DNA of 5,729 nucleotides from UBA5109 sp038148435. GTDB taxonomy: Bacteria > Pseudomonadota > Gammaproteobacteria > Pseudomonadales > Pseudohongiellaceae. Shown piece by piece: positions 5,578 to 5,729 of this stretch. Position 1 is the first letter of the stretch; every line of letters begins with the position of its first letter. Location: NCBI GenBank assembly GCA_038148435.1, contig JAYQVM010000108.1, forward strand, positions 1-5,729, written 5' to 3'. The notes below the pieces were generated by a model. It searched no databases. It was not told the DNA's origin and saw only the letters and a program-made list of their open reading frames with translations. The position numbers and the translations under genes are program-made.

Positions 5578-5729
5578 TTGTTATATCGTCTTTTTACAGG
5601 GCAGGTTTTTCCTCCGGGCAAGCCAGACCTGATCCGTGATCCGGTCGGACAGGTCCTCTACCGGACCTCCTTTCCCGTCACCATTGGTGCCATCGCCATG
5701 ATTCTGTTTTATCTGGCTGACACCTGGTT
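5578..5729 (+). CDS. MATE-family efflux transporter, N-terminal fragment cut by window end
   Basis: The frame is open from 5566 to the end of the window and encodes PDLIRDPVGQVLYRTSFPVTIGAIAMILFYLADTW. This is the typical start of a multidrug and toxin extrusion protein: a DPVG cap, then a first transmembrane helix ending in LADTW. Members export drugs or metabolites using sodium or proton gradients from the inner membrane. TTG at 5578-5580 is the only ordinary start codon ahead of the conserved part, and it lacks a Shine-Dalgarno, so the start is uncertain. ATG at 5698-5700 lies inside the first helix and is unlikely. An early hairpin (AGGTCC 5651-5656 with GGACCT 5663-5668) falls in the coding region. 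Only 50 codons are visible, so the family call rests on this short stretch. Confidence 0.7.
   Translation, partial: MLYRLFTGQVFPPGKPDLIRDPVGQVLYRTSFPVTIGAIAMILFYLADTW

Overview
The window looks like a fragment of a bacterial, probably gammaproteobacterial and possibly marine or metagenome-assembled, genome. This rests on the protein families: a tannase/feruloyl esterase-type secreted hydrolase, a DUF6152-type exported protein, an exported SAM-dependent methyltransferase, an EamA transporter and a MATE transporter. No rRNA or other phylogenetic marker is present, so the placement is loose. The sequence is a scaffold with a 10-N gap at 870-879. Spot counts give about 50% G+C to the right of the gap, while the serC gene at the left end is markedly AT-rich (about 36%).

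Layout. On the + strand, 2-649 is the C-terminal part of phosphoserine aminotransferase (serC), interrupted by an in-frame TAA at 38-40. A bidirectional hairpin terminator (671-702) separates it from a convergent EamA/DMT-family transporter. That gene is broken by the gap, but it can be restored. The 109 bases left of the gap (761-869) align without indels to the 109 bases right of it (880-988), and collapsing the two gives a normal 305-residue protein that stops at 721-723. Then, all on the - strand, come a secreted tannase-family esterase (1883-3364), an exported class I methyltransferase (3427-4137) and an exported DUF6152-type protein (4306-5358). A 219-base divergent intergenic region follows, and the window ends in the first 50 codons of a MATE efflux protein on the + strand.

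How they may work together. Transcription on the - strand runs DUF6152 protein, methyltransferase, esterase, then EamA transporter. The first three all have signal peptides, so the locus mainly makes extracytoplasmic proteins. Methyltransferase and esterase are only 62 bases apart and probably co-transcribed; the others are 125-168 bases apart and may have their own promoters. A plausible but unproven reading is a small module for handling an ester, probably aromatic, outside the cytoplasm, flanked by two exporters. No CRISPR array, insertion sequence, tRNA, rRNA or integrase was seen. The points most worth checking are the misassembled gap, the stop in serC, the paradox of an exported SAM-dependent enzyme, and the His-His N-terminus predicted for the mature DUF6152 protein.
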